A program made the translations under genes and the position numbers. Below are positions 1 to 11,531 of a stretch of 64,000 nucleotides of DNA, piece by piece (within the stretch, counting starts at the first letter, position 1; every line of letters begins with the position of its first letter). The notes under the pieces were generated by a model, which had not been told where the DNA came from, did not search any database, and saw only the letters and a program-made list of their open reading frames with translations. This stretch comes from Jaminaea rosea (taxonomy: Eukaryota > Basidiomycota > Exobasidiomycetes > Microstromatales): contig NW_020289980.1 of the NCBI RefSeq assembly GCF_003144245.1, positions 558,001 through 622,000 on the forward strand, in the 5' to 3' direction.

Positions 1-2436
1 ACGTGGATGCTGCGGATTCTGCAGACTTTCGTGAACGCTTTTCTCGTCCTTGCTGGGGATGCGTTGGGTTGAGCAGCTCGGACAGAGCGGACTGATGAGG
101 CAGCTTGGGCGCGCCTTGGGGAGCATGGAACGTGAAAGCGGCCGACGAGGCGGATGACGCGCCGGGAACGAACGTAGGTGCGGCTGCGTTGAGGAGAGAG
201 CCCCTGCTAGTCTGGCGATCACGACTGACGCCCACGAGCGTTTCATTGCCCGCCTGGCTGTCCTCGCCACCGTGAACCATCGCCGAGGACCCAAAGCTTG
301 AATTGTTGATGCTGGGTAGACGGAAATGCAGTGCATTCCCAATGCCCTCCCCACGGCGATGACCTCCGCTGCCAATCATAGTAGAGACATCTTCAGCAGC
401 GCTGCGCTGACCAAATGTGCCCTCGTCTGCGTCTGAATCGTCGTGGGCAATGTAGCGACCGTGGTTGCTGGCTTGCGCACCTCGGGGAAGAGGTCGTCGT
501 AGGCCTGGACTAGGGTGCAGCTGGCTACTTGCGTACGTTTCGTTCGTGTCGGCTCGAGGTCGTCCTTGTGGCTTGCCACTATCGCTGACTGGCGGTGCGT
601 GTGTCTGGCCTTGTGTCTGACGCAGCGTTCGGCGACGTCGTGGCCTCTCAATGCGCTCCTGCCTTGCTCGCTCTTCGTCTGAGGGGTTACTGAAGTCACC
701 GAGCGAGCTGCTGTCGGAAGAGTCGCCCAAGTCATCCAGACTATCCCTTCGCCAGTGACGGGTCGTAACGTCGTCAGCACCACGCTGTTCATCTTCCTCT
801 GCGCCGGATGCATCGGCGTCTTCTGATGGATTGGTGCGGAGGTCATCTTCGATCTCGTGGCCTTCCTCGGTGACGTCTTGAAGCGAGTAGCCCTGTAGAT
901 AGCGAGAATTACAGAAAGTATCAGCACAGGTACGAGGCCGGCGCTCCTTAGTGGTACGATACCCACGAAACCGGCTGAGAGATCTTTCCACGACGGCCTG
1001 CCGGTCGTTGAGGATGAGCTCGCCCCGGTAGACTTGACGGCGGCAGCATCAATTTGGTGCTGCGGATCTTGAGATGCGTCGTCATCACTTTGGTCCCCTA
1101 CTGCTCGAGCCTTGGCCTCTGCCTCAGAGAGACCGAGCGCTGACATTGCGCCCGATGCAAAGGATCCCCCAGACGGACGGATGCTGAGTGACATAGCTCG
1201 AGGCACATGACCGGGTGGTGAAGACGAACGTCGGAAAGCCCTTGGAGAATTGGCGAGATAGTCCCTCACCTTCGTGTCGTTGTCGTCTGGCTTTCCAATG
1301 CATTCATCGTGAGCTTGAAGTATCGTCTCTTGCAGTGGGCTGCCTTGGGGTTGCATTTGTGGTCGCTGCTCATTCCATTCATCTGCAGAGGGCAGGTAGA
1401 TGTCGATGCTGTGGGGTAAGCCTTTGACGGCGAGCTCTGGATGCGCGAGCCTAGTGACCATGTCTGCTGAATTGGGCTGAAGATCACAGAGGGCAAAGTC
1501 AGTTGTATCGACGGGCGTACGTCGGGTCCACTGGCTGCGCAGCTTGAATCGTCTGACTGCCTCCTGGCCCTTGCGAGCCACGACGTCTTCATCATCGCCA
1601 GCTTGGCGGGCTGCGTCCTGCGCCTTGGTCCTGGCAGCCTCTTCATTGTCGTCAGAGCAGTTGGCTTCGATGGGCAGCGATACATGCACCGCTTTACGCT
1701 TGGCAGGTTTGGGTGGTTCCAAGTGGAGAAAGCTGATGGATGGCTTGGAGTTATGGCCGGTAGAGCGCAGAGGGGTGTGCACGGGATGAGGCTTTGAGCG
1801 TCTTGCTTCGTAGCTGTGACGTCGTGCACTGTTGATTGGCCCCACTTCGTCAACGACAGCCAGCGAAGACGCACTGGCGGGTAAGGTATGCGGGCTCGGT
1901 GTACGGATGGCAGGTCGAGGTGAGAGGCTGAAGCCGCTGCTTGCGCCGGGCGAAGATGGGCCGTACAGCGACGTAGTGGGCTGTAGCAGATGAGGCGATG
2001 GCATGCGTGGCGGGATCGTACCCGCTGACAACGGGGTCGAGACATGATCGGCTGGCGAGATGGGCTGCGGACAAATGGCGAGTAGGTCAGCTTGTGAACA
2101 GCGCCCTTTGCGGAGGATCATTGAACCTACCATGTATCCTGCAGGCATGGCTTGAGGTTGCCAAGCTCCTGCGCTCAAAGATCGCTGCATGGCAGGCACA
2201 CCGCTCATGGCCATTGGCTCGAAGGCCGGGGCAGCGACATTGAGTGATGTTGGCCTTGCGGCGGAAGGTGTGAAGGAAGGAGCCGTTGGCTGTCAAGGAA
2301 ATTTTCAGAGTGAGTGTCGCAAAATCCTCGCTACACCACCAATCGTGGCTGCTCTCACGGTGAGGTTGCTCCGTTGTGCGCTCTTGACATTTCTTTGCCT
2401 CCCGGGCGTGGCGTCTGGCCCGCCGGGAGAAGCCAT
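1..2436 (-). CDS. PAM2-motif protein, Upa2-like candidate (partial, 3' end outside window)
   Basis: Exons on the minus strand are 2436-2359, 2289-958 and 892-1, and the gene runs off the window. Start ATG at 2436 opens MASPGGPDATPGR, and both introns (69 and 65 nt) join in phase 0. At least 735 residues are visible, mostly disordered Ser/Pro/Ala/Asp-rich sequence. Two PAM2-type motifs fit the pattern L-N-x-x-A-x-x-F-x-P: LNVAAPAFEP (about residues 42-51) and LNAAAPTFVP (about 704-713). PAM2 peptides are known to bind the MLLE domain of poly(A)-binding protein. In Ustilago the long disordered scaffold Upa2 carries several PAM2 motifs and works in endosomal mRNA transport, so a Upa2-like role is my inference. 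Upa1 (FYVE/ankyrin) or an unrelated PABP-binding protein remain possible because the C-terminal part is not visible. Confidence 0.7.
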
Positions 2437-2905
2437 TGCGTCAACTGGATACCACGTCGAGCCTTCGCGTTTCTACCTCTCAGTGGTACTCGAAAGTGAT
2501 GACGGCGGGCAATATTAGGCGTAGCGACGTAGCGGTCCTGGTGATGCTGCTGGCGATGAGGTCTGTGATTAGTGATGAGAAAGAAGGAAAGGCTCAGCGT
2601 CCATCGATGCATCAAGGCTCTTTCCTTCCCCCTTTCCTCGTGGCTCGCCCAATGGACTCACGACTGCCGCGAGTGTTAATTGATCCGCACGGCACTTGGC
2701 CCGACCATGCAGCTCGTCCAACACCGAACAATTTTTCAACTCCGCTCCAGAAGCTCGTCCGGGGAAAAGGCAAAGCCAGGATGGGCCGTCACGACCTTCT
2801 AAATCAGGCAACGTCCCATCGGCGACCACATCGCATCGCAGTGTAGCATTACTCTCGTGTCTCAACTGGGTATCGAACATCAACCGCCATCGCCTCTCTC
2901 TGCCA
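2437..2905. other. Intergenic region between two minus-strand genes
   Basis: This 469-bp gap lies between the DOCK gene stop and the start of the PAM2-motif gene, so it should hold the DOCK 3' UTR and the promoter and 5' UTR of the PAM2 gene. Open frames on both strands are short and biased, with no recognisable domain. I see no RNA gene or repeat. Confidence 0.5.
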
Positions 2906-5900
2906 TCACGCCTTCCTCCTCACGCTCATCAAACGACTCAGCCTGCCGCCAGACGAGCCGCCCAATGTGCTAGCCCCGCTCGACGAGAAGATGCTCTTCG
3001 ATCCTGCCCTGACGCTGTGTCCGTCGTTTGACTGCATTGGCGAGCCAGCAGATGTCGACGCTCGCGGCTCACGCGGCACAGGCGTGCCTGCAACTCCTCC
3101 TCCACCGCCGCCGCCGCTATTACCTCCTGAGGGTCGAGCTGTCGAGGCGAGCGAAACCGTGTCCATCGCTGGTCCCCTTGCCGCCACTGCAGACGGCAAT
3201 GCATCCCCACCCGTGACGATGCTGCTCTTCTGACCTGCACTGGCCTGCTTGGCAAGCAAAGCAATATGTCGCTGTAATGGGCTAGTCGCAGAGCTCAGAG
3301 CTTCATGCGAATCGTACTCGCGCCTCTGCAATCGGTTGCTCGAGTCCAAGGAGTAGGCAGCCGGACGAAGCGGAGCTGCAGAGGCCGTCATCTTGCCTGC
3401 GGCATCGAGGTGAGCCCGTGAGGCCTCTTCGTCTTCCTTTTGTTGGTCGAAGGCCTTCTTCTCGGTCAGCTCGCGGGCCTCTCCTGCAAAGTTCTCCGCA
3501 AAGAAGCGCTCCAATGTCTCATGGAAGGGTTTCATCTCTGGTGGACAGAGACGCGCGTGCAGCTTGATGCAGCGTGAGATGACAGTCGCTTGACGGAAGA
3601 TGCTTTCGCGCAAGCGGCCTGCCTCGTCACCATTGATCACGTCGTTGCCCGAGAGAAAAGCCTTCTTGTAGAGCGGAATGCCGCCATTGACTGGCGCATC
3701 TACGGCACCATTGAGGGCCATTGCTAGTCGATTGGTGTTGACACCAGGTTTGGCACGCGCATACTTCTTCTCCAAACTATTGAGCTCCGCCGTCTTACCC
3801 TCAATGTCATTGATAGCGTTCTCGAGCGGCGAGATCTCGACGACGTGAACCTCGGCGACTTCGCTTCGACGCAGCACCGTAGGGAAGGCGTCTTCGCAGC
3901 GCAAATACGTCTTCTCGACCCATCTCTCCGCCACATTGTCTCCGCCGCGAAGGGGCCGCGAGAAAGAAAAGAGGCTCGTGGCGTTGTGCTCGTAGTAGCT
4001 GCGCACGTTGGGAGGCACGTCGGGATTGACGAAAACGTCGCGGCTGCGGTCCGGCTCTGGCTGAAGCATCGTGACCTGAAGGTACAAGCCTTCGGCGTCC
4101 GGCGGTTCGGCTGTCTTGATGAGAATGGCCCCAGGATGCTTTTGCTGGAGTCGCTCGCAGAAGACAGGAAGTTTTTCCCAGTCCAGGCCGCGGTAAACGA
4201 ACATCTTTTGCTGAAGCGAAGCCGGCCCTGCGAGGCGGTAAAGGGACAGGGGTGTTAATTGGGCGTAGTTCTGGTGGATGAGCTGATCTTCGCGTGTACT
4301 CACATCCACCGCCGTAGTAGGCCACACGAAAGTAGGCGGGGAAGACGCGCTCCGTGGCTGCAATCTTGCGGAAGAGCGAAGCCTGATAGGTCATCACTTC
4401 TGCCAATCGTAGATAGTCGACAGCTCGGTACTCGTACTGCTGTGCCAGCTCTCGGCAGATGTCTATGGAAATCTCCCATGCCTGACCCTTGCCCAGATAG
4501 TCGAGGATCAGCATGTAGAGCGTCTCGCGTCGCGCAAAAGTCGATTGGCGCGGTAGGGATAGCTCAGCGATGGGTTCAACGTAGCTGTCTGTCTCCCATG
4601 TATGCAGGTCAGCGTGCAGCTTGAGCGTGAGCGCTGCCTCGATGTAGTCGTGGTTGCCGAGGTGCAGGTTGACCAGATTCAAGACGTGGCTTGAGAAAGC
4701 GCTGACGCGGTTGGCCTGGCGGAGGAAACCGAGCAGCTTCAAAGTACCAGCAATGCGGTCGTCCTCAAAGCCGGAGTCTAGGGGCAGGGCCCGCACGCTG
4801 AGGAGCAGATCGAGGAAGCGATTGACCGATACGAGGCAGGAGAAGACTTGCTCTTGCAATTTCTCGTCAACGTCGGCACCTTCGAAGAGGGCACGCAGCT
4901 GGCCAATGAAGAACGCTCGGGAAATCTCGTCGCCGCGTGATCTCATGAGTACATCGAGCTTGTCGATGATTTCTGCCTCGATGACGGAGAAGTTGCCATT
5001 GAGGTGCCACTCGGAGGTTATCATGGTAGCCAAGACTTGCACCGCACATGTCCTCAGCTCGTCATGGTGAGAGAGGCAGAGCTCCAGAACAGGCTCTACA
5101 AGATCCGGTACGAACTGCACTTGAAAGCCGCCAGTAGTGAGGGACTGTGGGCCGATATGATGTTGCTCCGCCTGTGCATCGCCGATCGAGTTCCAGAGCT
5201 TGGCAAAGATGCGCGCACCTTCACCTCGAATGTCGCCAGCCAAACGCCAGACCGCTCGCCTTCTCTGCGGTTTGAAGTTCTCGACCACCAGCTGCTCGCT
5301 GCAGAGGAGGGTGAGCAGCATCGTCAAGCACCCTTTCCACAGCGGTGTGTCGAAGGACGATGCTCGGTCTGGCGCAGGTATGAAGTCGCGCACCATGAGC
5401 GCGGCCAGTGGGTCTGCCATCTTGAGTATCATTTGATGAGCAAGAACGTTGATGTTCAGCCAGCTCGATGGGTATGCTTCATTGCGCAGGATTGACGTTG
5501 CCACCGCAAAGAAGTCGTGAAGGAAGTGCGCCAGCTTCTCCGGTCCTTCGAGGTCGAGCTGCTCCTCTAAGAAGCCAGCGAGATGCTTGCGCGGGCTCAG
5601 AGTGACCAACATGGTGAGGATGGCTGCAATCTCGCCCAAGCCGCAGTTCAGGATGGCGTCTGAGCTGGCGCTGTCGTTCGCGTGAGGTGGGGATGCAGCG
5701 ATGATGGCAAATGGGTAGCTTGAAGGGAAAATGACCGGGATAGCGGACGCCACCGTCGAAGGACTGCGATGACACTCGATTGCTTTGATTGTCTCCTCGC
5801 TGCGCAGCTCCTTGTAGGTCTCGAGGAGGCGTGGGATCATAGAAAGGACGTAATCAACGTTGTCCTGCTCCTGTCTGACTTCAGCTGGCGTGGCGGCATC

Positions 5901-8900
5901 TCTCAGAGCCGTCTGCAGGCGATCCAGGATGATGGCCAAGACGGTAGTGGCGAGGCGGGCGCTATCAAAAGGCGAAATGAACGTCAGCTCAGGCTCTCAG
6001 ACAGTAGGCGGGCTCACTTTCTCACCTCTCGACCCAAGTGATGCGGGCAGCATCTGTACTGGTAGCCTCGTTGCCTTTCTCCGGCGCAAAGTGCGGACGG
6101 ATCCACCTTATGACGCTGGGTATCAGATGAGCGCGCGATGAAGGGTGGTCAAACAGCGGGCCTTCACAGACTTGAATGATGTGTAGCAGCTTCCACACGA
6201 CGAGACGCCCCTTCGTTATGAAGATGGCGTCAGCAAAAGCCGCCTCAAGGCCGATGAGCTCGTCAATGTCGTAAACGCGGGCCAGGTCCGGAAGGATCTC
6301 AGCAAAGTGCTGCAGAGCTAGCGTCTGCGTGCCGACGATCGATGGCGGCTTCGTTGCTGACATGAGGCGGTTGATGCTACGCAGCAGAGAGTCGAGGTCT
6401 GTGCGGAACTTGGCTTGAAGGTGGTCGCCCAGAGCCCCTACGTCGCGTTGCAGTTCGCGCGATCGCACGATGAACTTGAAGAGGTAGGACCACACCTTGA
6501 TCGACGCCCTTGTTGCAGACCCAGCCGCATCGTCATTGTTGGCCAGTAGACGCGACATTGAAGCCATTAAGCGCGTGTGTGCCGTCTGTGAGTGGAAATG
6601 GCGTTCGATGTAGACGTCTAGAGTGGCTCGGAAGTTGTTGAATCGTCGATCCTGCACGATGCCGAGCACCGTCACCAAGGCATTGAAGACCAGATCGTCG
6701 CAGTCGGAGGCACGCGTCACGATTGCGAAGAGGGCGTCGAAGATGTCACGCAGGAATTTGACAATCTCGACTTCGCCGACGAAGGTGAACTTGGTCAATA
6801 CACTCTTGAGTTCCTCGTGGTCTTCGATGCGCTCCCAGTGCAGGAGCTTCAGCAGGACGTCGTTCTGCGTGTAGCGAGTGGAAACGAGGAAGGAGCGAAG
6901 CATGATGGTGTCGCGAAGCGGCTGAATGACCGTAGTGAGGCTGGCAGGCACAACATCGGAGAGGGAGCCATTCGTTGGCACGGTGGCTGGCAGAGAGAAG
7001 TAGAGCTCGGGACTCGCTGGTCCACGCCAGAGGAGTAGAGTGTGGGAGCCGTCTTGGATGAATGCAGAGTGCGGGCCGGCTTCGTGGTGTCCAAAGAGGG
7101 GTAAGTAGGCGTGTGCAAAGGGAGATGACTCCATCGCCGCGCCAGTCGCCTCCTTCGAGCTGCGGTGACGGAACGTCAAGAAAAGGTGGCACTGCTCCAA
7201 CGCCTCGTCGGGCAGCTCTAACTTGATGAGTTCTCCCCATGTCGGCGCATTCTGGTGATAGAAGACCATCGAGTCGAATTGCGTCATGCGTGGCTCTCCT
7301 GAGCCCCGCGAGATGACTCTCTCAAGCACTCGACCGTCCCTCGTACGCACATCGATGGACACTTGGACATTCTTTGCAGAAGATGCGCCTGGGATCTTGC
7401 CCGCCGAAGGGAAGAACTCGCCCGACCATAGCTTGATGTATGCCTCATTGCGGGAGTCGCCGGGAAAGACGACGTCGGGAAAGCCTAGACGCGCGGTGAG
7501 AGCGGCGTCGCGTAACAGTGAGGCGTTCTCGCGCACCAGTGACGGGGTGTCGCCGTGTAAGACCTGTAAAGAGGGACTTAGGAGTAAGCGAATTGAAGAG
7601 TGCGTCACCTTTGGATACGCTCACTCACCTTGACGTCGACATTGATGACGTCTGCGCGAGGAGACTTTTCAAATTCTCGTATCCTCGATGCGATGATGTC
7701 CTGATGCAGCGTGCTGAAGGCCGCCTCGTTGACGGGAACAAAGATGGGCATGACGTGCTCCTTCTTGACCGACGACGAGTTAACGTCCGTCTCGAATTGA
7801 TGCTCCTGTCCCAACGAAAGTACGCCACACCCGAAAGGTCGTCGGAAGTTGCTCGTCATCGCTAATGAGCTGTCTTCTCGCGGACCGGTACGAACGATGC
7901 GGCAGACGACGTTGAGGTCTTGCATATCGCTGGCGCTCATGTCGGTGAAAAGGCACGTCATGCGCTTGGCTTGTTCGGTACGATGGTCAAGCACGACGCA
8001 GTACTCTTCTGTAAGGAAGCGTGCCTCTGGCTTGTTGTAGAGGGAAAAGTAGAGCTCGACGGGCGCGTCGAAGCTGGCTATGATGTTGCGCACCTCGAGG
8101 AAGAGGTGATAGTATTTGACGATTGGTGCCGGTGCAGGCTGAGCCGAAGAGGGCTCCTCGGACTTCCTCATCATTGAGCCAGCGCTCGACGACGAAGGGA
8201 GGGACGACATCGAGATTTGGCGCGTCTGCCTCTTTGCACGAATGCTCGTCGGTGCTGCGGCAAGGCTTGTGGCTGGGGCGACGACGCCGAAGGCGTTGGA
8301 TGCCGGTGCAGACAAAGCTCCTTCACCGTGTTGGTGTGGCTGCTGCTGTTGCTGGTCTACGTAGGCTAATGCGACTTGAAGGGCGTAGAGGCGAATGCCG
8401 CTGACCCAATTCTCGCCGCGCCCACCATCGTCTGGAGTGACCAGACCACCTCTATTCGGGTGTCGCACGATGACATCGAGACCTTGGGCGACGTTGCCCT
8501 TGACGAGTCTGGCCACGCACTCCTTGCGTAGCTTTGCTAGCTCCTCCTCACCGAGCGTCTGAGCCAAAAGCTGCCTGCGAGCAGCGTACAGAACATCAAT
8601 GTGCTGCCTGACCGTATCAAAGAGGGTATAATCGCGACGTTGGAGGTATGAATAGAGGAGGGTGCTCCATTCGCGCAATGCGCATGCAATCTCGTCTGCC
8701 AATGGCTCTGCTGTCCCACTGATTGTCTCATCGCCGCACTTGAGGCTGGGTAGCGGAGGTGGTGGCCTTGTTCGCGGTGCAGGTGCTGTTGAAGACTTCT
8801 CCTTCTGTCCTACCATGGCAGCTGGACTGTTGGGTACTGCGTTATCCTCATCCTCTTCCTCTTGAAGGGTGTGAAGTGCATTGCTCTGTGGCCCGCCACC

Positions 8901-9350
8901 TACGAGGCCGCTGGATCCGGCATTGGCCTCTTTGGCTCGAGCATGCATCTCTGCTAGTCGCATTTCAGCATCATCGAGGTATTCCCTCACATGAATGTTG
9001 GCAAAGGGGAAGACGCCGACGTAGACCTGAGGCTCTGCAGCGCTGGAGCTCGATTGGGCGGCGGACGAGACGACGTAGCCCCTCGCCCATTCGCTGCCCA
9101 ATGTCTCGAAGACATAAACCTCATCACCTACCTCGAGGCTGATCAGATGAGCTTCGAGGGCTGCCCTTGAGGCGTCATCAAGGAGACGCTGTGCCTGCGG
9201 GAGGATGTCGGCCTCGAGGGAAAACGGGCAGACGGCAAAACCATACTGGATCTTGGGCAGAGGTTGCCATGATGAAGGAGGTGGCGCTGTTGCAGAGGAC
9301 GAGTGATCGAGAGATGTCGCCGCATTCATCGCCATCAGCGACGAGGTCAT
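2906..9350 (-). CDS. DOCK-family (CDM/zizimin) Rho/Rac guanine nucleotide exchange factor
   Basis: Four exons: 9350-7629, 7563-6026, 5961-4304 and 4227-2906, joined by introns of 65, 64 and 76 nt, giving 2079 aa. An SH3-like segment lies at about residues 35-121. It is followed by a low-complexity linker, the conserved N-terminal DOCK block (HLFLEVRN, RRPFGCGVLSL), and the DHR-1/C2 domain from about residue 575 (GFPDVVFPGDSRNEAY, LFLTFRHRSS). The C-terminal DHR-2 exchange domain contains FRVAYYGGGWPASL, KMFVYRG and NAINDIEGKTAEL. DHR-2 catalyses GDP/GTP exchange on Rac/Rho/Cdc42-type GTPases, usually with an ELMO partner; yeast Dck1 is the best-known fungal relative and is similar in length. 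The last 200 residues are Ser/Gly-rich. An in-frame upstream ATG at 9539 exists, but the intervening sequence looks like 5' UTR. The exact GTPase target cannot be read from the sequence. Confidence 0.93.
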
Positions 9351-10062
9351 CAATTGGCCAAGTCGATCGGTGGTGTGGCTGTTAGCGAGAATGGAGCAAA
9401 GAGAGAGGCAGAGACAGCTTTCAGCTCGAGGGCAGGTCGTTGCAGCACGAAGGATGTCCAGTCGCCCTCCGTCTCGCCTCTGAGCGCAGCGCAGCCAGGG
9501 ACGTGCGTCGGCGCAACGCAAGTCGAGCACGACGCCCATTCGATTCGTCTTCGAGGCGGGGGGACGAGGCGGGCGGACTTTGAAACCAGGGGGGCGGGTT
9601 GACGGACGCCCGTCCACCGTAGCTCTTGACGCCACGGCGCTAGCGTCCAACACAGTCGGCCGGTCGATCTTCCGTACAAGCACATCGAATTGCGATCCTG
9701 CTCATCATCATGAGCTACAATTCAGATGTACAGGCCTCAGATCGTATCCTGCGTTCTCGAAATCTCACTTTGACCATCTCACGCCCTTCTCTCAAGCCCT
9801 CTGCTTCTCCCTCAGTCGCTGGAGCGAGGGGGATTCCCAGCCTAAAGAGCAGATCAGCAGCCCTCGATGAGCTTCCACAGACTCTGCATTAGTGTGAACA
9901 CGAGCGAATGGTGTGCAGCAAGTTCAGCGTCGCCTTGCAAGGCCGTCGTCCCGACTCCCTGTGCCTTGACGTCGATTGATACTTACTTGTGCATCGCAGA
10001 GAGGCCCAGTCGAGGAACCAGCTCAATCGTCGATGCGATGAGGATTCCGTCGTTCTGGTACA
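9351..10062. other. Intergenic region, DOCK promoter and dehalogenase 3' flank
   Basis: This 712-bp stretch lies upstream of the DOCK start and downstream of the dehalogenase-like gene. It holds only short unrelated open frames (for example a 60-codon frame at 9710-9892, plus) without domain signals. I see no tRNA, repeat or clear promoter motif. Confidence 0.5.
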
Positions 10063-11378
10063 TTACAACTTTGCTGACGTCTGCCCAGCACTCGGTGCCA
10101 TCCAATGCGCCTCCCACGTCTTTCCATCCTCTGACTGGGTCGCTACGGTCCTCTGTCTCGCCTCGCTACTCCACGCAAGATCTGCCAGCTTCGGGACATG
10201 TGCCGCCCATTCCTGAACGAAGTGCCCTCCCTCCGGTATGACATGACGCCAGCATCCCAGCTGCTTCCCCCAGGTCTGCGCAGACAGGTCGTCCATGACC
10301 TTCTCCGGGAAGACAGGATCTGCCGCGCCTATGCAGACGAAGACTTGGAGCGGCGTGCGTACCTGAGTCGATGCTGACGCAGTGTTGTCACTTAGCTGCT
10401 CCGGCTGTAGGGATCCGTAATAATGTAGAGCGGATTGAGATTCGGCGACGCCTGCTTGAGAAGGGCGAATGGGGACGAGTTGCTGCGGAGAGGGGCTCGT
10501 GGGGCATCAGAGAAGTGCTGGAGTTGCCCATCAATCACTCTCACTTACAGGAAATCGTCGCACGCCGGCCTTTGCACGCCCGTCGTGACTACCCGAGCCG
10601 TAGAACGGCAAGTCGTAATTGTCGATTTCCGACTTTGTCATGCTCTTTCGACCTCTGCTGAGCATGCGACCCACGGCAAGGTCGTGAGTCGAGGCCATGT
10701 ACTTGCGGAAATTTTCCCAGCCAGGCGAGGGAGACTTGCCCAAGCCGAGGGCGGTGTTCATGACGAGGAGATGCGTGAACAGGTGGGGAAAGAGGGGTGG
10801 GAGAATGAGGCCCAGGATGCCGCTACCGAGCGAGCAGAGCGTGAGCATGACGAAGGATTGCAGTCTCAGAGCGCTGTTACTCACCCCCAGTCTTGCACGA
10901 CAAGGACGCTTCTCGTCACAGGAGTCGATCCCTCCCTCTGCTCCACATGCTGGCGCACAAATTCGATGAGCCAATCCCGGTGTGACTGCCAGGTGTAGTA
11001 CTCATCCTGCACCGGCTTGTCACTGCGCCCGAAGCCAATGAGATCCGGTGCGACAACCCGGCGACGAAGGTAACGAGGCCCAGTGGTGCGTCTGGCAGGC
11101 GGATCTTCGAGCCAGCTCTTGATCATCTTGCGGTACAGATAGCTCCATGTCGGCTCGCCGTGGAGGCAGAGTATCGTCTCTGTCGCTACTGATTCTCCCG
11201 CGGGTGGATCATGTGGCTGACTCATGGCAACTCCCTGGCGCACATCGAAAATGCCAGATGTCTCATCTATCCAGGCATAACGCAGCCCGCGATAATGTGC
11301 GTAGTGAGGCGAGTAGGGGAAGTCTGGCAGCGCTGGAATGTCGTTGCAGCGAAAGACGGTCGAGGGCTTCGTTGACAT
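10063..11378 (-). CDS. Haloalkane dehalogenase-like alpha/beta hydrolase (HLD-I/DhlA type)
   Basis: Exons 11378-10885, 10822-10549 and 10482-10063 (introns 62 and 66 nt) give 395 aa. The ATG at 11378 was chosen because the more upstream in-frame start is TTG. The protein carries HGEPTWSYLYRKMI (oxyanion region, H73-E75), PDLIGFGRSDKP, and the nucleophile elbow VVQDWGG with D163 followed by W164. It also has a cap segment with W200 (SPGWENF), AGVRRFP, a likely acid D311 (GAADPVFPE) and H343 (GGHFVQEW). In DhlA the nucleophile Asp, the Trp next to it and a cap Trp hold the halide, and all three have counterparts here. The family splits carbon-halogen bonds in short haloalkanes; the real substrate of this fungal protein is unknown, and other alpha/beta hydrolase chemistry is possible. 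The bacterial-like motifs in an intron-bearing fungal gene suggest an old transfer (inference). Confidence 0.85.
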
Positions 11379-11531
11379 GACTACTATTGACGACGATGGA
11401 TTGGGTTTGGTATACAAGAAGAATGGGAAGCGAACTAGGACATACGGCCGTGACAGGTGGAGGCCGTCTTCGGCAAAGCGGTGAAGGAGGACGCAGCAAG
11501 ATAGGCGAGGTAGCTTGGTCCAACTCCCTCT

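Noticed and set aside
9351-9683. N-terminal extension of the DOCK frame with an in-frame ATG at 9539
   Set aside because: The added sequence is Arg/Cys-rich and unlike the start of DOCK proteins; the ATG at 9350 just before a typical SH3 lead is more likely.
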